The notes: generated by a model from the letters alone, not told the origin. A stretch of DNA of 64,000 nucleotides from Bacillus sp. 165 (GCF_017742235.1 NZ_JAGHKQ010000002.1:159149-223148), one strand, 5' to 3'; shown: positions 9,689-17,937, counted from the stretch's first letter. A program made the numbers and translations.

Positions 9689-9708
9689 TCTTTATACAGG
9701 GGGAAAGT

Positions 9709-10369
9709 ATGTATCGCAATGAATTTTATGTATTTAATCAAGGCCGTCCTGTTCCGGCGGTGATTCGTAATTATACAAAAGAGGATTTTACCGAGTTAAT
9801 CTCTATCCAGCAGGAAAGCTTTCCGCCGCCGTTTCCTTCGGAATTGTGGTGGAATAAGGAACAGCTGACTAATCATGTAGCTTTATTTCCAGAGGGGGCT
9901 TTATGCATTGAGGTGGATGGTCAGACAGCTGGCTCTATTACAGGTTTGCTTGTAACTCTCGATGAGAATGTCTCTGAGCATTCATGGGAAGACATAACAG
10001 ATAACGGCTATATACGCAATCATACTTCTGCGGGGAATACCCTTTATATTGTCGATATTAGCATACGACCAAATAGGATTAGGGAAATGGTTAATGTCGG
10101 GGATGTATGATATTGTGGTTCATTAAGGGTTAGAACGGCTGCTAGGGGGCGGAAGAATGTCCGGCTATCATACAAAGGCGGATAAGATGACCCCTCAGCA
10201 ATATCTAGAAGCAGTTGTACGAGGTGAACTGAATGATCCGGTAATCAGCTTCTTGCTTCGCTGTGGACGTACGCCTGTAAAGGTAGTTCCAAACTACATA
10301 GAAGACGAAGAATCCCGTAATTATACAGTCCTTATGGAATGGAAAAATCCTTTTATACAGCAAGGCTAA
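9709..10369 (+). pseudogene. GNAT acetyltransferase gene broken by a frameshift/deletion and a stop
   Basis: The first part (9709-10110) encodes a GNAT-like N-terminus through IVDISIRPN. Just after position 10075 the frame is lost; in the +2 frame the sequence resumes as GLGKWLMSGMYDIVVH, meets an in-frame TAA at 10124-10126, then continues GLERLLGGGRMSG into the reading frame that ends at 10369 with MEWKNPFIQQG. The loss falls in the acetyl-CoA pyrophosphate loop (R/Q-x-x-G-x-G/A), where residues between RPN and GLG are missing. It started 5-6 bases after AGGGGG and was probably coupled to the upstream hydrolase gene. Confidence 0.85.
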
Positions 10370-10782
10370 CAAGTCTATACGTATGGGATGTAAAATAAAA
10401 AATCTTATGGAAAATACTAAGGGGTTCCGTTAAGGGAAGGAAAACCTTAAATCACAACCAAATTAGTAGCAGCAATAGCAGTCTAAATAACACACATTAT
10501 TCAACAGTAAAAAAACCAGACCTAAATGGCTCTGGGTTTTTCTGTATTCAATAATTTTTATTCCGTTAAAGCCCTGGTTAATGGAATAAAATTATTTTTG
10601 TTTATACTTATTGCACCTTTTCTCATTTCTTATCCACGATATAATCGAAAAAGTTAAGCCGAATATCGATAATGATATTCCACTTAAATCGTTACCTAAG
10701 TTCAAGAAAAATAGGTATTTTATATCCTTTTATTACAAATGTTCTCACGTATCAAGCTCTTTTTTGTTTGCTTATATAAATC
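10370..10782. other. Gene-poor interval with one terminator-like hairpin
   Basis: No supported gene. A terminator-like hairpin lies at 10509-10541 (AAAAACCAGACC with GGCTCTGGGTTTTT, one bulge). The remainder is AT-rich and has no convincing coding or ribosome-site signal on either strand. Confidence 0.5.
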
Positions 10783-11631
10783 TTATAGTGATGTAGCATC
10801 TAAAAATGAGTTCACATTCTCAGCAAATAACTCAGGGAATTGGAATAAGTGTCCGTGACCAGAATCAGGATAAATGATCAATTGGGCATTTGGTAACTTC
10901 TCAGATAAGATAAAACTATTTTTTGTTGGTGCCATCACATCTTCGATGCCATTCGTCACAAGTGCTGGGTGAGGGATATTTTTCAACCAGTCATAACCTT
11001 GATCAGACTTCGGTTGTGCCCATTTTGCAATAGCGTTTAGTTGAGCGACTTTAACTTGTTCTGAACTTTCAAATTTTTTCTGACTTATGATGCGTTGCAG
11101 AGAATCCATCCCAGCTGATTTACTTGTTCTAGTTGATTTGTAGAAAAAGAACATGAAATCGTCTATGGCATTACCTACATTTCCTCCATGTTGTTTCATT
11201 CTTTCAACAATCACTGGTTCTGGGTTTACCCCTCCTTTTGGAGTAGAACCCGCAATTATAATTCGACGAATAAGATCTCCTTCTTGTAATGCTAATTCTT
11301 GTGCAATCATACCACCGATTGAAAATCCTAAAATATCAACTTTATTCAAATCCAGTGCTTTAATGAACGTTGCAGCATCCTGAGCCATTTCACTAATAGT
11401 TTCTGGTGTTTGTCCATTTGTTTCCCCCACACCTTTATTATCAAAAAGAATGACTGGTCGTTCTTTCGCGATTGGAGCAACCATATTTGGATCCCAATTT
11501 TCCATTGTCCCTCTAAAATGTACTAAGAAAACAACAGGTGTGCCTGTTTCAGCCCCAAATTTTCTGTAAGCAAAACGTGTTCCATTCACCTCTATAAATG
11601 TTGATTCTGTCGGTATTGAGAAGTGTGACAT
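10783..11631 (-). CDS. Alpha/beta hydrolase
   Basis: Predicted 282-residue alpha/beta-fold hydrolase. The nucleophile elbow is GFSIGG (Ser at about residue 103), the acid is likely Asp in NGIEDVMAPT, and the catalytic His is in DSGHGHLFQFPE near the C-terminus. The oxyanion region reads LVHFRGTMENWD. Similar enzymes include esterases, perhydrolases and C-C bond hydrolases; the substrate is unknown. A 14-bp element 47 bases before the start is repeated in front of the adjacent TetR gene, suggesting repression by that regulator. Confidence 0.88.
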   Translation of the reverse strand: MSHFSIPTESTFIEVNGTRFAYRKFGAETGTPVVFLVHFRGTMENWDPNMVAPIAKERPVILFDNKGVGETNGQTPETISEMAQDAATFIKALDLNKVDILGFSIGGMIAQELALQEGDLIRRIIIAGSTPKGGVNPEPVIVERMKQHGGNVGNAIDDFMFFFYKSTRTSKSAGMDSLQRIISQKKFESSEQVKVAQLNAIAKWAQPKSDQGYDWLKNIPHPALVTNGIEDVMAPTKNSFILSEKLPNAQLIIYPDSGHGHLFQFPELFAENVNSFLDATSL

Positions 11632-11677
11632 ATGAAATCTCCTTATTTTTAATTTTGTTTTTCATATTAATATTTTG

Positions 11678-11691
11678 AGAATGAACGTTCT
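11678..11691. promoter_or_regulatory. Candidate TetR operator, hydrolase promoter
   Basis: AGAATGAACGTTCT is the reverse complement of AGAACGTTCATTCT, a near-palindrome that matches the element at 12344-12357 at 13 of 14 positions. It lies 47 bases upstream of the hydrolase start. Confidence 0.6.
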
Positions 11692-11716
11692 AGAATTAAT
11701 AAAGAAAAAAGAAAGC

Positions 11717-12298
11717 TTAATCTAACACTTTCAACATTAAATCAAGGATTCTTTCTAATTCCTCTTTTGAATAGTTTGTTTTGACCATGACCCTTAAACC
11801 AACAAGGTTATTATGCAGAAATTGAGCAGTAATTTGAGGATTTAGCTCTTCATTCAACTCGCCTTTTTTTCGACCTTCTTCAAGCATTTGCTCGAACATA
11901 ACCTCAGTATCTTTAAACATTTTTGTCACTATATGTTTAATATCTTGGTCAAGTAAGGATAGCTCTACAGCTGAATTTACTGATAAGCAGCCTGTTGGAT
12001 AGACGTCTAATTCAGCTGATTGTATAACATAATTGAAAATATCCCGAATAGCTTTCTTTACTGTTGTAGAGTTACTGATAATCCCATTAAATGTTTCGAT
12101 AACAGACGTTTGATAGTAAGTTAAAGAAGCTAAGAACAGTGAGCGTTTATCCCCAAATGTATCATATATACTTCTACGATGAATACCCATATAATCAACC
12201 AAATCTTGCATTGATGTTTTTTCATATCCTTGTTTCCAGAAGAGTTTCACGGCTTTTCTAAGGACGACTTTCTCATCAAATTCCTTATTTCTAGGCAT
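11717..12298 (-). CDS. TetR/AcrR-family transcriptional regulator
   Basis: Predicted 193-residue repressor. Residues about 8-55 form the TetR helix-turn-helix (AVKLFWKQGYEKTSMQDLVDYMGIHRRSIYDTFGDKRSLF); the remainder is an all-helical ligand-binding and dimerisation domain of the TetR_C (YxaF/AcrR-like) type. It lies immediately upstream of the alpha/beta hydrolase gene on the same strand with an 85-base gap. Shared 14-bp elements before both genes suggest autoregulation and control of the hydrolase (inference). The inducer is unknown. Confidence 0.92.
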   Translation of the reverse strand: MPRNKEFDEKVVLRKAVKLFWKQGYEKTSMQDLVDYMGIHRRSIYDTFGDKRSLFLASLTYYQTSVIETFNGIISNSTTVKKAIRDIFNYVIQSAELDVYPTGCLSVNSAVELSLLDQDIKHIVTKMFKDTEVMFEQMLEEGRKKGELNEELNPQITAQFLHNNLVGLRVMVKTNYSKEELERILDLMLKVLD

Positions 12299-12343
12299 TT
12301 TACTTCATTCTCCTTAATGGGTAATTCCATTTGGTAACATTTT

Positions 12344-12357
12344 AGAACGATCATTCT
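12344..12357. promoter_or_regulatory. Candidate TetR operator, tetR promoter
   Basis: AGAACGATCATTCT lies 46 bases upstream of the tetR start, almost the same distance as the matching copy at 11678-11691 from its gene. The near-palindromic core and matched spacing support a single regulator acting at both sites. Confidence 0.6.
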
Positions 12358-12470
12358 CTAATTAGAATACACCATTTAGAATGATTAGTAAAGGATCAAT
12401 TAGTTTACTTTTTATTTTGTATAACTGCTCCGTTAACGTAAAAAGAATTTTATTCATCGTAACCACTGAG

Positions 12471-12521
12471 CTTGGTGTCTGATCCCCCAACGCATAACCG
12501 CGATGGAGGTCAGACACTAAG
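12471..12521. repeat. Imperfect inverted repeat of unknown role
   Basis: Two 17-base arms (12471-12487 and 12505-12521) are complementary at 14 of 17 positions and enclose a 17-base loop. No T run follows directly. It could be a remnant of a small mobile element end or a structured RNA element. Confidence 0.4.
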
Positions 12522-12558
12522 ATTCTTGGCTAAGTTTTTTTATATAAACACTTAACAG

Positions 12559-12774
12559 TTATTCCAGCTTCTTTTCTTTTACTAGAAAGATGTATATTCC
12601 CAGGATTACTACGATAACCAATACCCCATAAGTTACCAATGGTAGTTGGTCTGACCACGATAAAGTAAGACCTCCCGACTTCATATGTACTGCTGCTTCT
12701 GTGAGAGAAACAGAAACATTGTTTAGTGAATCTAGGATGAGGTAAGTTAACAAAGCTTGTAAGATAATAAACAT
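12559..12774 (-). CDS. Small membrane protein or C-terminal gene fragment
   Basis: Potential 71-residue protein with two hydrophobic segments (about residues 1-20 and 47-64) and a charged tail (VKEKKLE). The only nearby ribosome-like sequence is either directly against the ATG or 13 bases away, so translation is doubtful. Its shape resembles the last two helices of a larger permease, so it may be the surviving end of a decayed transporter gene. I do not recognise the family. Confidence 0.3.
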   Translation of the reverse strand: MFIILQALLTYLILDSLNNVSVSLTEAAVHMKSGGLTLSWSDQLPLVTYGVLVIVVILGIYIFLVKEKKLE

Positions 12775-13318
12775 ACCTACTTAAACGTTTCCTTGAACTA
12801 TTTCCTCATTTTGTAAATTACTTAACTATTAAATTCGGTATAAGTATGTCAAAAGTCTTCTTCCACTAACCTGCCCGTTAACGAAATATCCATTATTTAC
12901 AATTTTGTCACACAATTCCTTACAAGAGGCTCATAAGAGTAAGGTACTCCGCAAGAGCGGGTTGCGAATTGACAAGCCATTTAGCTCCCTAATTAGTCTT
13001 TTACTTATTAGTTGTACAATAATTATTGTACGCTTGATAATTAAGATGTTAATTGAAATGCTAATTCACCATAAAATTGAATGAAAACATTGTTATAACA
13101 CCAAATAAAACAGGTCTAATTCATATGCAAATTAGCCTGCTATTTGTAATGTTTCTTTCCCATATCGGAACCCCTTATGTAAAATACAAGTTTTTTTATT
13201 TTACCCTTCTAATTTAAGTGAACATAAAAAAATGTGACGATAGTTGAAGAAGAAGAAGGAGAATTGTAAGAAAAGACAGTAAATTAATAATAAGTATAAT
13301 GACGGGAGTTGTGTAAAT
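12775..13318. other. Gene-free interval with a perfect palindrome
   Basis: No supported gene. It contains a perfect 18-bp palindrome at 13014-13031 (GTACAATAATTATTGTAC) that could bind a dimeric regulator, and a terminator-like hairpin around 13108-13145 (AGGTCTAATT with AAATTAGCCT). The rest is AT-rich without visible structure. Confidence 0.45.
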
Positions 13319-14155
13319 ATGATAAATAAAGATGTTGCAATGCTAGTCACGCATTCCTTTGAAATTAATGAAACTAATGAAGTAGGCCAAACTATTCAGA
13401 CGTTCACATTTGAGCGAGGGCAAATGTATCCATTGGTAAACACATGTGTCACGTTGCTTGATAACGATGACGGAACGTATAAAAGCAATCCAACATTTTT
13501 AATAAACTATGAAGAAAATATGCCTGTTTATGTGCAGCAGAGCTCTAACATAAAAATTATTAATATTCATGAATTTGAAACGGAGTTATATTGTACCCAT
13601 CTAGAAGAATTGGAACGGGAAGGATTCCATAAAAGAGGGGAATATGAAAATAAGATGAAGGGCGCAAGTCTGCCTGGAAACTCTATTGAAAAAAATGAAT
13701 TTATTATTGAAGGAAATAAAGTAACAGCCACAACAAAGGTATTGTATGAAAAACTGATTTCACATATTCCGTTTCATACTCGTATCAAAATAATAGATGG
13801 AAAATGGGAAAAAGAAACCGATTCTGTAAACATTTCCTTTGATCTTTACATATTGAATCAAAAGAATATCAATATCTTATTTGAAGTGAAATGCTTCTAC
13901 GAACAAGCGAACGGCATTTGTGAACAAGACTGTTATTTGGAGAAATTGAAGGAAATTATAGATGAATATCCAGGTCTTACAGTAGAAGAAATCCAGGAGG
14001 AACAAGCAAGCACGAATTTGCTGCTTTCTTTTACATACAGTGAGGTCAAAGAAGGAGATACATTCGAAAGTGTGCTGGAGTGGGCGTATGGTATTGCCGA
14101 CGATATAAAAAAATTTACGGACAAACGTGTGCAGTTGTCCTTGCAGGAAAGCTAA
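13319..14155 (+). CDS. Hypothetical protein
   Basis: Predicted 278-residue soluble protein that I do not recognise. It has no signal peptide or membrane segment, is rich in Glu, Asn and Ile, and contains alternating hydrophobic patterns suggesting beta sheets in residues 1-100 and 120-200 and helices near the C-terminus. There are four Cys, two of them near residues 201-206 (GICEQDC). A modest GGGAG lies about 10 bases before the ATG. It is 82 bases upstream of the YetF-like gene, with no clear terminator between them. Function unknown. Confidence 0.65.
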   Translation: MINKDVAMLVTHSFEINETNEVGQTIQTFTFERGQMYPLVNTCVTLLDNDDGTYKSNPTFLINYEENMPVYVQQSSNIKIINIHEFETELYCTHLEELEREGFHKRGEYENKMKGASLPGNSIEKNEFIIEGNKVTATTKVLYEKLISHIPFHTRIKIIDGKWEKETDSVNISFDLYILNQKNINILFEVKCFYEQANGICEQDCYLEKLKEIIDEYPGLTVEEIQEEQASTNLLLSFTYSEVKEGDTFESVLEWAYGIADDIKKFTDKRVQLSLQES

Positions 14156-14237
14156 AAATAAAATTTTTGAAACAATGTCTATTTTATCCTTCTTTATCAA
14201 AAAATGAACATAGCAGGATGATTAAGGAGGATATTGT

Positions 14238-14915
14238 ATGAAGGAGTATGCAGCAATATTCATGGAGCTTGTAGTGGGATACGGGTTTTTATTTATGGTC
14301 GTAAAGTGGCTAGGAAAAATGCAAATCAGTCAAGTTACTCCATTTGATTTTATTTCGGCTCTGATGTTAGGGGAATTAGTCGGTAATGCAGTATTTGATA
14401 AGGATGTTGGCATATGGGAGATATTATTTGCCATTTCAGTTTGGGGACTATTGATCCACACGGTAGGGATTATTACTCAAAAATCAAGGAAAGGCAGGCT
14501 TATTTTAGAAGGCTCCCCATCAATGCTTATTAGAAAAGGGAAAATCGATTGGAAGGCAATGAGTAAAAATCATATCGATATTGACGAGCTTAGGCAGCTG
14601 CTTCGCGGGAAAGATGTATTTTCCATACGCGAAGTGGAGTATGCGGTATTAGAGACTAATGGGACACTAAGTGTAAAAAGAAAAGCGAAATTCGATTCGC
14701 CTACGCTGGAAGATTTGAAAATCTATAAAGAAGACCCGTTGTTTCCTATGACTATTATTAGCGACGGTGAAGTGTTATGGGAAAACATAAAGCAGTGTGG
14801 GTTAGATGATAATTGGCTCTATAAACAGTTACTAAAACAAAAGGTGAACCATGTTAAGGACGTCTGCTATGCGGAGTGGGAAGAAGGAGAAAATCTGTTT
14901 ATTCTCCGATATTAA
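14238..14915 (+). CDS. DUF421/YetF-domain membrane protein
   Basis: Predicted 225-residue protein with three N-terminal membrane segments (about residues 8-80) and a cytoplasmic YetF/DUF421 C-terminal domain. Family signatures seen are FDFISALMLGELVGNAVFD and VLETNGTLSVKRK, with the repeated beta-strand pattern LILEGSPSMLIRKGKID. Paralogues are common in spore-formers (B. subtilis YetF, YdfR, YrbG, YcaP-like) and their biochemical role is unclear. AAGGAGG precedes the ATG by 7 bases. A second paralogue occurs at 21322. Confidence 0.88.
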   Translation: MKEYAAIFMELVVGYGFLFMVVKWLGKMQISQVTPFDFISALMLGELVGNAVFDKDVGIWEILFAISVWGLLIHTVGIITQKSRKGRLILEGSPSMLIRKGKIDWKAMSKNHIDIDELRQLLRGKDVFSIREVEYAVLETNGTLSVKRKAKFDSPTLEDLKIYKEDPLFPMTIISDGEVLWENIKQCGLDDNWLYKQLLKQKVNHVKDVCYAEWEEGENLFILRY

Positions 14916-14952
14916 AAACGACAGTGAATCTTAATGTATTCACTGTCGTTTT
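14915..14952 (+). terminator. Rho-independent terminator after YetF-like gene
   Basis: A 15-bp stem (14915-14929 with 14938-14952) with an 8-base loop ending in a T run. Confidence 0.85.
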
Positions 14953-15154
14953 TCTTCGTACCTGTGAATGGTTTTTGAAAATGTGTCCGCAACAACTAAA
15001 GTATGGTATATGCCGCATAAGTACTCAGCTTCAAGAATGAGAGGGGATCGGTTCGTTCCTGTAAGACAGATATAGAGCTATTGGCTATGTGTTTCATAAG
15101 GAAAGGGCATAGAGAAAAGCATCAGCCTGAGTGTAGAAGAGTAGGGCTATGAAT

Positions 15155-15838
15155 TCATTTTAAGACAGTTTCACGAAAAGCAAACTCCACTGCTGTTTTT
15201 GCATGTAAATAAGCAGTATCAAAAATAGGGATAGGGAAATCTTCTAGGCTGCTAAGGGAAGAAAGATTATGATCTGCGAGTAAAATTCCTTCTGTTCCTT
15301 TTTCTGCAAAGGTATGGGTTACGTTGCGTAGTTTCTGATGAAGAGAACGGTTATCTTGATCGGTAAGAGATTGATTAAGTGAGCGTTCGTCTTTTATATC
15401 CGATAAAAGACATTCAATTTTTGCTTGTGTGAGTATATCTATATATAATTGTTGCTCTGTAATATGCTGCGATCCTAAAAGCCCAACCTTGTGAATGTCG
15501 GCAGCTTGAATTTCTTTAATAACTGCATCTTCAATATGTAAAATAGGGATTGAAATAGATGTTTGCAGTTGATTGGCGAACGGATGCAGTATGTCGGAAC
15601 ATAATAGGAGGCATTCGGCTCCGGCTGCTTCAACACTTTGGGCGGCGTCTGTAAGAAATTGTGAAACGCTATCGTATTCTTGTTGTTGCAGTAACTCAGT
15701 TAGTTCTTGAAAATCTAAGTTGTGTACGATTAACTTTGCGCTGCAGGCTGTTTTTGCGTGTGTTATTTCATTAATATAATTATAATACGTAATGGTTGAG
15801 TCTGAATGAATGTTACCGATTAGTCCAATTATTTTCAT
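15155..15838 (-). CDS. Aspartate/glutamate racemase-family protein with altered active site
   Basis: Predicted 227-residue cytosolic protein of the Asp/Glu/hydantoin racemase superfamily. The N-terminus (KIIGLIGNIHSDSTITYYNYINE) matches YgeA/RacX-type amino-acid racemases. The two-thiol mechanism needs a Cys in each lobe. The first aligns with LLLCSDILH, where the usual CTNTMH is changed, and the second, normally LGCTE, reads LADHNL, so the second catalytic Cys is absent. Racemase activity is therefore doubtful. It is preceded by a SAM-I riboswitch with terminator, placing it under methionine/SAM control. GGAGGAATTTTC precedes the ATG. Confidence 0.8.
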   Translation of the reverse strand: MKIIGLIGNIHSDSTITYYNYINEITHAKTACSAKLIVHNLDFQELTELLQQQEYDSVSQFLTDAAQSVEAAGAECLLLCSDILHPFANQLQTSISIPILHIEDAVIKEIQAADIHKVGLLGSQHITEQQLYIDILTQAKIECLLSDIKDERSLNQSLTDQDNRSLHQKLRNVTHTFAEKGTEGILLADHNLSSLSSLEDFPIPIFDTAYLHAKTAVEFAFRETVLK

Positions 15839-15884
15839 GAAAATTCCTCCAATTCAGTAATTTTTGATGTGCTGGAAAAATAAA

Positions 15885-15910
15885 AAATGACCTCTTATAA
15901 GAGGTCATTT
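15885..15910 (-). terminator. SAM riboswitch expression-platform terminator
   Basis: A perfect 26-base palindrome (AAATGACCTCTTA and its complement) followed on the minus strand by a U-rich run. The 3' P1 strand of the aptamer (AGATAAGAGG) can pair with the terminator arm CCTCTTAT, giving the usual antiterminator/terminator switch. Confidence 0.85.
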
Positions 15911-15926
15911 GTCTATCAGATAACCT

Positions 15927-16033
15927 CTTATCTTGCAGAGCTGTTATGCTCTGCAGGAATTAGCACCTTCCTAATATAATTAGGGGTTGCTGAAGCTTCA
16001 ATGGGCCTATCCCTCAGCTTCTCTTGATAAGAA
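15927..16033 (-). promoter_or_regulatory. SAM-I (S-box) riboswitch aptamer
   Basis: Read on the minus strand, the sequence begins CTTATCAAGAGAAGCTGAGG, continues with GGCCC, GAAGC and CAGCAACC, then AAGGTGCTAATTCCTGC and closes with AGATAAG. These are the conserved S-box P1, P2 kink-turn, P3 and P4 elements. Binding of S-adenosylmethionine stabilises P1 and favours the terminator at 15885-15910, so the racemase-like gene should be expressed when SAM is low. Confidence 0.95.
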
Positions 16034-16058
16034 TTGCTTTCGTTCAGTTATAGTCATT

Positions 16059-16087
16059 AATATAATTACTTTTTTGGAGAAATACAA
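16059..16087 (-). promoter_or_regulatory. Candidate sigma-A promoter for the SAM riboswitch transcript
   Basis: On the minus strand TTGTAT (-35) and TATATT (-10) are 17 bases apart, just upstream of the S-box leader. Confidence 0.55.
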
Positions 16088-16354
16088 CAGTTTTTTAAAA
16101 AATTTAGAATTTATTTTCTTTTTTTAATTTTTCGATTTGGGATTTGCATTGAATTTATCACTTTTTACTGGTTTCCATAAAAGATGTAAAGCATATTCAA
16201 CTTGAGCCGTCTTTTTTGAAGACATTCAAGATTCCTTTCGTATACAACGCCTATCATAACACGCTGATTGAGAGAACTGCCAAGATTCGTTTTCCTATGA
16301 ATAGTACCATCAGCTAAAGGAAAAATAAGGATAAACGAAATGGAGGTAGCGGAA

Positions 16355-16456
16355 ATGGATATACTAAAGTTTTTTCAATATGTATGTTCTGCATTAGCTT
16401 TTGGATGCTTAGGATTTACATATTACAAAATGTATAAACAAGAAAAGAAAGGATAA
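16355..16456 (+). CDS. 33-residue single-helix membrane peptide
   Basis: Short gene encoding 33 residues with one hydrophobic segment (about residues 5-24, VCSALAFGCLGFTYY) and a basic tail (KMYKQEKKG). GGAGG lies 8-9 bases before the ATG and a strong terminator follows at 16484, so it looks like a genuine small transcription unit. Function unknown. A stretch immediately upstream (about 16220-16314) reads as degenerate coding sequence in one frame, but I could not assign it. Confidence 0.6.
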   Translation: MDILKFFQYVCSALAFGCLGFTYYKMYKQEKKG

Positions 16457-16483
16457 CGATTTGAATAAAGGATATAGGTAAGT

Positions 16484-16524
16484 AAAACGGCCTGCTTATC
16501 AATGAAGTGGACAGGCCGTTTTTT
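16484..16524 (+). terminator. Rho-independent terminator
   Basis: An 11-bp stem (AAAACGGCCTG / CAGGCCGTTTT) followed by TTTT. It is suitable for the small gene at 16355. Confidence 0.85.
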
Positions 16525-16606
16525 GATTTAAGTGAACTTTTTGTTAAAAGGAATAGGGTGTTCGAAGGCAGGGAGCAGGTGTTGAAAATAGAGTACCTAG
16601 CGAAGA

Positions 16607-16834
16607 TTACAAGTTCAAAATTTTGAAGAATTCTGCCATGCTTATTCCAAGCGCCAAACAAATTTTTTGCAAAGAATCGATTGTTGCGCCCCTTTGACCT
16701 CGTTCGACCATACCGATAAAGTTTTTGTGCAATTCTGCTTGATCTGCAAGCTGGGCTTGTGATAAGCCGTTTCGTAATCGTTCATTTTTAATTGTGTTTC
16801 CAATTTCTAATAATAAATTGTCTTGTCTTTTCAT
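16607..16834 (-). CDS. XRE-family helix-turn-helix regulator
   Basis: Predicted 75-residue DNA-binding protein consisting almost entirely of an XRE/Cro-CI helix-turn-helix (about residues 8-65: IGNTIKNERLRNGLSQAQLA, then LHKNFIGMVERGQR). It resembles small phage-type or restriction-controller regulators and B. subtilis SinR/YgzD-like proteins. The ATG at 16834 (MKRQDN) is preferred; GTG codons at 16843 and 16846 overlap the ribosome-like GTGGTGA. It is a single gene, convergent with the small peptide gene. Target unknown. Confidence 0.8.
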   Translation of the reverse strand: MKRQDNLLLEIGNTIKNERLRNGLSQAQLADQAELHKNFIGMVERGQRGATIDSLQKICLALGISMAEFFKILNL

Positions 16835-17101
16835 ACTAATCACCACTCATTATTATAGTATAAAAAAAAGTTTTCGGCATTCAGAAATACTTATATTTTA
16901 TAGAAAATTAAACTCTATGAAACTTTGTAAAAAATTATACATATAAATCTAATAAAGATAAAGTGAAACTTTTGTTAGCAAATGTTTTTTTAGGTTTTGG
17001 GATGGAGTCAGTAGGAGAAGGTTTAAAATACTTATTCGTATGAAGGTAGACTATCCGCTAATATGGAATACATTTAAGTAAGAAGTACATGTTTTAGAAG
17101 C

Positions 17102-17260
17102 ATGGAAGGTAAAAGAAGAAAATACTTGAAAAAACTAGATGTGAGTTGCAGCCCTCTTTACTCTGTTGTATTAGAATCTAAAGTTTATATTCGCCCTGTA
17201 ATCAAACAGACGATTATACTAACTCAGTACGATAGGCAGGGACTCTATAGTGGAGGATGA
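17102..17260 (+). CDS. Possible 52-residue ORF coupled to the next gene
   Basis: An open frame of 52 codons from the ATG at 17102 ends in a TGA that overlaps the GGAGGATG region of the next gene. The residues (SCSPLYSVVLESKVYIRPV) look protein-like, but there is no good ribosome site before the start. It may be a remnant of a larger gene whose 3' part remains. Low confidence. Confidence 0.25.
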   Translation: MEGKRRKYLKKLDVSCSPLYSVVLESKVYIRPVIKQTIILTQYDRQGLYSGG

Positions 17261-17262
17261 GT

Positions 17263-17937
17263 ATGTCAGGAGAAACGAAATTCCCCCCGTTTCATACTCT
17301 TGATTTTGTACTCAAAAAAGTACAAGTCACTTTAGCTGAATTTCATGGTTTAAGATTGACCCCGGTTGATGAGTTAAGTGTTGAGGAAAGAAAAGTGATA
17401 AAGCAAATACGAGATGCTGTACCCGCGCCAACCTCTGACACATGGATGCAAAAAGTAATACCGATAGAATATATTGAAAGGTATTTGCGAGGTGAGTGGT
17501 GGGCAGTCGGCGGTTGTCTTACTAAGGCGGCGGATGTAAGAGGAGTGACAATGCCAAAGGATGTCTTTAATTCTTTGCGTTTAGACTATAAAGACACTCC
17601 GTATACAAAGAAAACGGATTATGGGTTAATTAAATTTAAAACGGATCAAACAGACCAAATTTATATTCCATATCATAAAAAGTTTGGGGATCCGGTTAAT
17701 GTGAAACATGAAATCTCTTATCCGCAAACAGGTAACGGATTTACAGCTTCAGAAAACGGTACAGTAATTCCTGAATACGAAACACCTTGGGGTGTATTTT
17801 TAGATCCGGAAGACGGCGCAGAGCTATATAGGGTTGCAAATGGAGAAGAATTATTAATTGGAATATTTGATGAAAGAAAAGAACGGTTCGTTCCTATGCA
17901 ATCAACAAAGCGAGTGAGGAGAATCTTTAATGGTTAA
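17263..17937 (+). CDS. Hypothetical protein, possible orphan toxin-domain gene
   Basis: Predicted 224-residue soluble protein without signal peptide. I cannot name the family with certainty. Distinctive parts are GEWWAVGGCLTKAADVRG (about residues 77-94), YPQTGNGFTASENG followed by PEYETPWGVFLDPEDG, and a final EELLIGIFDERKERFVP. Conserved aromatic/glycine blocks and overlap with a small downstream gene resemble the C-terminal toxin plus immunity layout of polymorphic toxins, but no delivery domain is attached. GGAGG is 6 bases before ATG 17263; ATG 17257 is too close to it. Confidence 0.6.
   Translation: MSGETKFPPFHTLDFVLKKVQVTLAEFHGLRLTPVDELSVEERKVIKQIRDAVPAPTSDTWMQKVIPIEYIERYLRGEWWAVGGCLTKAADVRGVTMPKDVFNSLRLDYKDTPYTKKTDYGLIKFKTDQTDQIYIPYHKKFGDPVNVKHEISYPQTGNGFTASENGTVIPEYETPWGVFLDPEDGAELYRVANGEELLIGIFDERKERFVPMQSTKRVRRIFNG

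Noticed and set aside
10611..10796. Open frame of 61 codons on the plus strand
   Set aside because: It starts at TTG with no ribosome site, overlaps the end of the hydrolase gene, and has random-looking composition.
16220..16314. Possible transposase-like remnant (VYNAYHNTLIERTAKIR)
   Set aside because: It reads protein-like in one frame, but I cannot match it to a named family and frames shift soon after. Mentioned only as context of the small gene at 16355.
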